A DNA stretch of 64,000 bases, from assembly GCF_000282195.1 (NCBI RefSeq), contig NZ_AKJT01000075.1, forward strand, positions 109,608 through 173,607, given 5' to 3'. Positions 62,001-64,000 of this stretch are shown here, one piece after another (positions within the stretch are counted from its first letter, which is position 1; each line of letters begins with the position of its first letter). Origin of the DNA: Pseudomonas sp. GM18 (lineage in GTDB: Bacteria; Pseudomonadota; Gammaproteobacteria; Pseudomonadales; Pseudomonadaceae). Made by a program: the position numbers and the translations under genes. The notes below the pieces were generated by a model that saw only the letters and a list, made by a program, of their open reading frames with translations, ran no database searches and was not told the DNA's origin.

Positions 62001-63046
62001 GGATGTTGCCGACCGGTGAAGCGATGCCGCCGGAACTGGCGCATCAATGGTTGCTGCGTTACCCGCAGATGGGTCTGGTGAATGCTTATGGCCCGGCGGA
62101 ATGCTCGGACGATGTGGCGTTCTTCCGGGTCGACCTGGCCTCGACGCGTGGCAGTTATCTACCGATCGGTACGCCGACCGACAACAACCGTTTGTACCTG
62201 CTCGATGGCGCGCTGGAGCTGGTGCCGTTGGGTGCGGTGGGTGAGTTGTGCGTGGCCGGCACCGGGGTGGGGCGCGGTTATGTGAGCGATCCGTTGCGCA
62301 CGGCGCAGGTGTTTGTGCCGAACCCGTTCGGTGCACCGGGGGATCGCTTATATCGCACCGGCGACCTGGCCCGACGTCGCAGTGATGGCGTGCTGGAATA
62401 CGTCGGGCGTATCGACCATCAAGTGAAGATTCGCGGTTACCGCATCGAACTGGGTGAAATCGAAGCGCGTCTGCATGAGCAGCCGGAAGTCCGCGACGCG
62501 GCGGTCGGGGTGCAGGAGGGTGTCAACGGCAAGCATCTGGTCGGTTATCTGGTGGCAGTGGATTCGGCGATGAATCCCAACGAACGACTGGAGCGGATCA
62601 AGCAGCGCCTGCGTGCCGAGTTGCCGGAATACATGGTGCCGCTGCACTGGTTGTGGCTCGACAAAATGCCGCTCAATGCCAACGGCAAACTCGATCGCAA
62701 GTCCTTGCCGGCGCTGGAGATCGGTCAGTTGCAGAGCCAGGACTATCAAGCGCCGGGCAATGAGCTGGAGCAAACCCTGGCGGATATCTGGGCCGAGGTG
62801 TTGAAGGTCGAGAAGGTCGGCGTGCGTGACAACTTCTTCGAGCTCGGCGGGCATTCGCTGTTGGCCACGCAGATCGCCTCACGGGTGCAAAAATCCCTGC
62901 AACGCAACGTGCCGCTGCGGGCGATGTTCGAGTGCAGTACGGTGGCGGAGCTGGCCGAGTACATCGACGGGTTGGCGGCGAGCGACATCACCGAGGAGAA
63001 GGTGGATCGGTTGAATGACCTGATGGCTGAGCTGGAGGGCCTTTAA
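50063..63046 (+). CDS. pvdL: Pyoverdine chromophore peptide synthetase PvdL
   Basis: 4327-residue NRPS that starts pyoverdine (ferribactin) assembly on a fatty acid. Order: acyl-CoA-ligase-like loading domain (YTSGSTALPKG near 168), carrier (GGNSI ~610), C (HHIIADG ~802), A (~1274), carrier (GGHSLL ~1665), C (HHIVTEG ~1857), A (~2336), carrier (GGDSI ~2736), epimerisation (HHLVVDG ~2912), C (HHILIDA ~3383), A (~3868), carrier (GGHSLL ~4265). No thioesterase, so the chain passes to another synthetase. The third A domain reads D-I-W-E-L-T-A-D-D at the specificity positions, the diaminobutyrate code. The first (D-V-W-H-F-G-R-I-N) is nearest to glutamate. This fits the Glu-D-Tyr-Dab chromophore precursor. 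The ATG at 50063 has AGGAAA upstream. Length matches P. aeruginosa PvdL (~4340). Confidence 0.97.
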   Translation: MTDAFELPSTLVQALQRRAALTPDRVALRFLAETQDQAVVLSYRELDQRARTIAGALQAQASFGDRAVLLFPSGPDYVAAFFGCLYAGVIAVPAYPPESTRRHHQERLLSIISDAEPRLLLTSADLRDALLQINGAPPLLCVDTLDSALAERWVAPDLQGEHIAFLQYTSGSTALPKGVQVSHGNLVANELLIRHGFGIDLNPDDVIVSWLPLYHDMGLIGGLLQPIFSGVPCVLMSPAYFLGRPLRWLEAISEYGGTISGGPDFAYRLCSERVSESALERLDLSGWRVAYSGSEPIRLDTLERFAEKFAACGFTSDSFMASYGLAEATLFVAGSPRGQGIPALRVDDQALAQNRAEPGDGSPIMSCGISQPDHAVLIVDSVTLEELADNVVGEVWAAGPSIAHGYWRNPEATAKTFVQYAGRTWLRTGDLGFLRDGELFITGRLKDMLIVRGHNLYPQDIEQTIEREVEVVRKGRVAAFAVNLEGQEGIGIAAEISRSVQKILPPEALINAIRQAVAEAYQEAPSVVVLLNPGALPKTSSGKLQRSACRNRLADGSLDSYAVFPSAANESEGSTESGSELQTLIGQIWCEQLSIKQVSADDHFFLLGGNSIAATQVVARLRETLGLELNLRLLFEAPTLGAFAAAVARQQQDGGLAQGAITQLSRSEAMPQSLAQNRLWITWQLDPQSSAYNIPGALRLRGELDEDALRASFQQLIERHESLRTRFFERDGVALQQVMAAGEFNLQVIDISDMPTAEREARAQQIREEEARTQFDLEKGPLLWVTLVRLDDEDHQLLVTMHHIIADGWSLNVLIDEFSRLYAAASQGQTASLPTLPTQYADYGSWQRQWLAQGEGERQLAYWKAQLGDEHPTLSLATDHPRSAQHTHCAERHTLRLDASLSNAIRQTAQAHESTPFMLLLAAFQSLLHRYSGQRDIRIGVPNANRPRLETQGLIGFFINTQVLRAEVDSRLPFVELLAQTRQAALGAQAHQDLPFEQLLEAFPQAREQGLFQVMFNHQQRDLSALRRLPGLLAEELPWHSREAKFALQLHSEEDRNGRLSLSFDYASELFDATTIERLAEHFANLLRAICQRPQQTIGDLQLLTAAEHAQQNDWSVAPCNPAQQWLPELLNEQARQTPELTALLWDGGSLDFAELHTQANRLAHYLRDKGVGPDVCVAIAAERSPQLLIGLLAIIKAGGAYVPLDPEYPAERLAYMLSDSGVELLLTQTELLERLPATDGVSVIAMDALHLENWPSHSPGLHLHGDNLAYVIYTSGSTGQPKGVGNTHAALAERLQWMQNTYHLNETDVLMQKAPISFDVSVWECFWPLITGCRLLIAGPGEHRDPHRIAQLVQQYGVTTLHFVPPLLALFIDEPLTAECTSLRRVFSGGEALPAELRNRVLAQLPAVQLHNRYGPTETAINVTHWHCTTADGERSPIGRPLGNVLCRVLDSDLNPVPAGVPGELCISGIGLARGYLGRPGLTAERFVVDPLGEQGARLYRTGDRARWTADGVIEYLGRLDQQVKLRGFRVEPEEIEARLLAQSGVAQAVVLVRETAAGGQLIGYYTATDSTEDVDAQTTRLKAALAAELPEYMVPAQLMRLDEMPLSPSGKLDRRALPEPQWQVREHVEPVTALEQQIAGIWREVLGQTRIGLRDDFFALGGHSLLATQIISRTRQACDVELPLRVLFEASELGAFAEQVRLIQASGKTNQQPPIEKVDRSQPVPLSYSQQRMWFLWQMEPDSPAYNVGGMARLRGVLDVGRFEAALQALIMRHETLRTTFPSVDGVARQQVHPDTGLRMDWKDFSALAADTREQRVQQLADSEAHTPFDLETGPLLRACLVKTAEHEHYLVLTLHHIVTEGWAMDIFARELSALYEAFVDDRESPLQPLPVQYLDYSVWQRQWLESGERQRQLDYWTAQLGREHPLLELPADRPRPPVQSHQGELFRFDLSDDLAARVRAFNADNGLTLFMTMTAALAVLLYRYSGQTDLRIGAPVANRIRPESEGLIGAFLNTQVLRCQLDGQMSVGELFEQVRHTVIEGQSHQDLPFDHLVEALQPPRSAAYNPLFQVMCNVQRWEFQQSRTLAGMTVEYLANDARATKFDLNLEVTDLDHRLGCCLTYSTDLFDEPRIARMAGHWRNLLEALLADPQQRLSELPLLDATEQQNLLDSLGIEPGEHRLDQCIHHLFSEQALVRKDAPALTFAGQTLSYAELDSRANRLAWMLRERGVGPQVRVGLALERSLEMVIGLLAILKAGGAYVPLDPEYPLDRLHYMIEDSGIGLLLSDAAMFAALGELPASVGRWCLEDDAADLANYPASELPFISLPQHQAYLIYTSGSTGKPKGVVVSHGEIAMHCRAVIERFGMRPDDCELHFYSINFDAATERLLVPLLSGAQVVLRAQGQWDAQEICGLIRQHHINILGFTPSYGSQLAQWLATQGETLPVRMCITGGEALTGEHLQRIRAAFKPSLFFNAYGPTETVVMPLASLAPEQLEEGLGSVPIGSVIGARVAYILDADLALVPQGATGELYVGGTGLAQGYHQRPGMTAERFVADPFAANGGRLYRTGDLVRQRADGLVEYLGRIDHQVKIRGFRIELGEIETRLLEHESIRETVVLALDAPSGKQLVGYLVTDVAEQDEAQQTELREALKVHLKAQLPDYMVPTHLILLASMPLTANGKLDRRALPAPDPELNRQQYVAPSNELELTLAGIWCEVLNVQQVGLNDNFFELGGDSILSIQVVSRARQQGIHFTPRDLFQHQTVQTLAAVATRTEQVTAEQGLLTGESRLTPIQHWFFDTEIPQRQHWNQALLLEPTVALEPHRLEQALLAVIEQHDALRLRFTEVTGHWQAEHQAVSDAAVLWQVQVPTLDTCAALFADAQRSLDLEQGPLMRALLVDDPEGQQRLFIAIHHLVVDGVSWRVLLDDLQTVYRQLESRQSVTLPAKTSAFRDWAARLQAYAGSESLREELSWWQSQLAGPSAELPCDRPQGGQQNRHAQTVSVRLDSERTRQLLQQAPTAYRTQVNDLLLTALARVLCRWSGHESALIQLEGHGRETLFDEIDLTRTVGWFTSAYPLRLTPVSEQGASIKAIKEQLRAVPHKGLGYGVLRYLADGLCRQTMAALPVAPITFNYLGQFDQSFGSDALFRPLDEPVGAAHDPQAPLPNELSVDSQVYGGELVLRWTFSAERHDRQTITDLAEAYLDELHSLIQHCLSDNAGGLTPSDFPLARLTQLQLDALPVPAAMIEDVYPLTPMQEGMLLHTLLEPGTGLYYMQDRYRINSELDPERFAHAWQAVIARHEALRASFCWNVGEDMLQVIHKPGSTPIEYLDWSAVAEAEQEPKLQALLKSEREAGFDLLNQAPFHLRLIRVGAARYWFMMSNHHILIDAWCRSLLMNDFFDIYTALGEGRQAQLAVPPRYRDYIGWLQRQSLAEARQWWRQNLQGFERTTPIPSDRPFLREHAGNSGGMIVGDRYTRLDVRDGAQLRELAQAHQLTINTFAQAAWALVLRRLSGDRDVLFGVTVAGRPVDMPEMQRTVGLFINSIALRVKMPEDDQRCSVRQWLSGLLDSNMQLREYEYLPLVSIQENSELPKGQPLFDSLFVFENAPVEVSVLDRAQSLNATSDSGRTHTNFPLTAVCYPGDDLGLHLSYDQRYFDESTVERMLGEFKRLLLALVEGFHGDMADLPLLGAEEQDFLVHGCNQSEHDYPLEQSYVSLFEAQVAQHPQRIAASCLDQQHSYVELNQRSNRLGHALIAAGVGLDQPVALLAERNLDLLGMIIGSFKAGAGYLPLDPGLPSQRLSRIIDLSCTPLLVCTLACREQAVALLEAFGCANRPRLLVWEDVQASDVSVVNPGIYSGPDNLAYVIYTSGSTGLPKGVMVEQRGMLNNQLSKVPYLKLSDADVIAQTASQSFDISVWQFLAAPLFGARVDIVPNSIAHDPQGLLAHVQSQGISVLESVPSLIQGMLAQDRMSLDGLRWMLPTGEAMPPELAHQWLLRYPQMGLVNAYGPAECSDDVAFFRVDLASTRGSYLPIGTPTDNNRLYLLDGALELVPLGAVGELCVAGTGVGRGYVSDPLRTAQVFVPNPFGAPGDRLYRTGDLARRRSDGVLEYVGRIDHQVKIRGYRIELGEIEARLHEQPEVRDAAVGVQEGVNGKHLVGYLVAVDSAMNPNERLERIKQRLRAELPEYMVPLHWLWLDKMPLNANGKLDRKSLPALEIGQLQSQDYQAPGNELEQTLADIWAEVLKVEKVGVRDNFFELGGHSLLATQIASRVQKSLQRNVPLRAMFECSTVAELAEYIDGLAASDITEEKVDRLNDLMAELEGL

Positions 63047-63126
63047 CCCGGGTTGACTGCCGAGCCCATGGGGCTCAGGCTTCCCGTGCCTTTTTAATGG
63101 ATCAGATTTCACCAGGGAGACAGTCG

Positions 63127-63951
63127 ATGCCCTTCGTAACGGTTGATGGACAAGCGCTTCACTACATGGATCAAGGCACAGGCCCGGCGGTGTTGCTGGC
63201 CGGCAGTTACCTGTGGGACCAGGCTATGTGGGCGCCACAGATTGCGGCGCTGTCGCAGCACTATCGGGTCATTGCCCTGGACCTGTGGGGCCATGGCGAG
63301 TCAGGGCGAATGCCCGAGTGCACGACGTCGCTCGATGACGTGGCGCGCCAGGCACTGGCATTGCTCGATCACCTGGACATTGATCGCGTTACGCTGGTCG
63401 GTCTTTCGGTAGGGGGCATGTGGGGCGTTCGACTGGCGCTGTCGGCGCCGCAGCGGCTCAACGGTCTGGTGCTGATGGACACCTATGTTGGCGTCGAACC
63501 GGAACCGACTCGCCAATACTATTTCTCGCTGTTCAAGCAGATCGAAGACAGCGGTGAGATCTCGCCGCAACTGCTCGACATTATTGTGCCGATCTTCTTC
63601 CGCCCGGGCATCGATCCTAAGTCGGCTCTGTATCAGGATTTCCGCGCCAGGCTGGCTGCATTGCCAGTCAACCGGCTGCGTGAAAGCATCGTGCCGATGG
63701 GGCGGATTACGTTTAGTCGTGATGATCTGTTACCGCGTCTGGCTCAGCTGAACCCAGAAACCACGCTGTTGATGTGCGGCGACCAGGACAAACCGCGGCC
63801 ACCGTCGGAAACCAGAGAAATGGCTGAGTTGATCGGTTGCCCGTATGTGCTGGTGCCGGAGGCGGGGCATATCTCCAATCTGGAGAACCCGGCATTTGTC
63901 ACCGAGGTGCTGCTGAAGTTTCTGGCCGACAGAAATCCGTGTAGCGCTTGA
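63127..63951 (+). CDS. Alpha/beta hydrolase downstream of pvdL
   Basis: 274 residues of the alpha/beta-hydrolase fold. Nucleophile elbow GLSVGGMWG (Ser ~95), oxyanion strand LAGSYLWDQAMW, acid in LMCGDQDKPRPPSE, and catalytic His in VPEAGHISNLENP. It resembles 3-oxoadipate enol-lactonase-type esterases, but the substrate is unknown. The ATG at 63127 follows AGGGAGA. It lies 80 bases after pvdL with no terminator between, so it is probably co-transcribed, and it ends in a REP hairpin. A role in pyoverdine is possible but unproven. Confidence 0.85.
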   Translation: MPFVTVDGQALHYMDQGTGPAVLLAGSYLWDQAMWAPQIAALSQHYRVIALDLWGHGESGRMPECTTSLDDVARQALALLDHLDIDRVTLVGLSVGGMWGVRLALSAPQRLNGLVLMDTYVGVEPEPTRQYYFSLFKQIEDSGEISPQLLDIIVPIFFRPGIDPKSALYQDFRARLAALPVNRLRESIVPMGRITFSRDDLLPRLAQLNPETTLLMCGDQDKPRPPSETREMAELIGCPYVLVPEAGHISNLENPAFVTEVLLKFLADRNPCSA

Positions 63952-63952
63952 T

Positions 63953-64000
63953 AAAAAAGATCGCAGCCTTCGGCAGCGCCCACAGGCGCGTAGGAGCTGC
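63953..64000. repeat. REP element of the GTAGGAGCTGCCGAAGG family, cut by the window edge
   Basis: Begins AAAAAAGATCGCAGCCTTCG, identical to the left arm at 49036, has a different spacer (GCCCACAGGCGC), and turns into GTAGGAGCTGC before the window ends. It directly follows the hydrolase stop and probably serves as its terminator. Confidence 0.8.

Overview
The window is chromosomal DNA from a fluorescent Pseudomonas of the P. fluorescens group. The signs are GC-rich coding with long antisense shadow ORFs, a full-length pyoverdine initiation synthetase (PvdL) next to the iron-starvation sigma factor PvdS, P. aeruginosa-like synteny (sagS-ospR-gpx-msrB-aminotransferase; mobA-moaB-moeA), an acyclic terpene (atu) cluster, and two families of Pseudomonas-type REP repeats. 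No tRNA, rRNA, CRISPR array, prophage or complete insertion sequence was seen.

Layout. 1-10.7 kb: end of a DEAD-box RNA helicase gene, a DOPA-dioxygenase-like gene, tpm, htpX, an alanine-type aminotransferase, then a redox/peroxide group (msrB, gpx, ospR), the hybrid kinase SagS, a DUF815 ATPase and free-methionine-R-sulfoxide reductase. 10.7-21 kb: a signalling island. It has a BvgS-like unorthodox kinase with a NarL-type regulator and an HD-GYP protein in one operon, a stand-alone RocR-like receiver upstream, then dgt and an EAL protein. 21-30 kb: YqjD/YqjE/YqjK-like membrane genes, an ammonium transporter with a candidate sigma-54 promoter, a CPA2 antiporter, a pseudouridine synthase, and molybdopterin genes mobA/moaB/moeA. 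30-36.7 kb: a second two-component pair beside a 25-codon remnant of a yegS-like lipid kinase gene, a degenerate Hpt-like protein, cheV with a sigma-28 promoter, a MOSC protein, ppnP and an exonuclease.

36.7-46 kb: atuABCDEF on the minus strand, divergent from the TetR repressor gene atuR. Two copies of a 13-bp motif in opposite orientation lie between them. The encoded enzymes match the citronellol/geraniol route (dehydrogenase, geranyl-CoA carboxylase, hydratase). 46-64 kb: a lone periplasmic binding protein, an unrecognised two-domain protein, then the pyoverdine locus: an IucB-like acetyltransferase (probable PvdYII) with a perfect PvdS box, pvdS with a Fur-box-like site, pvdL (4327 residues, FAAL-T-C-A-T-C-A-T-E-C-A-T) with a near-perfect PvdS box, and an alpha/beta hydrolase.

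I found no wholly new system. The least ordinary parts are the Roc/Bvg-like island with its receiver-only protein and insert-bearing HD-GYP protein, the pseudo-Hpt beside cheV, the yegS remnant, and the unrecognised protein at 47.0-47.9 kb.
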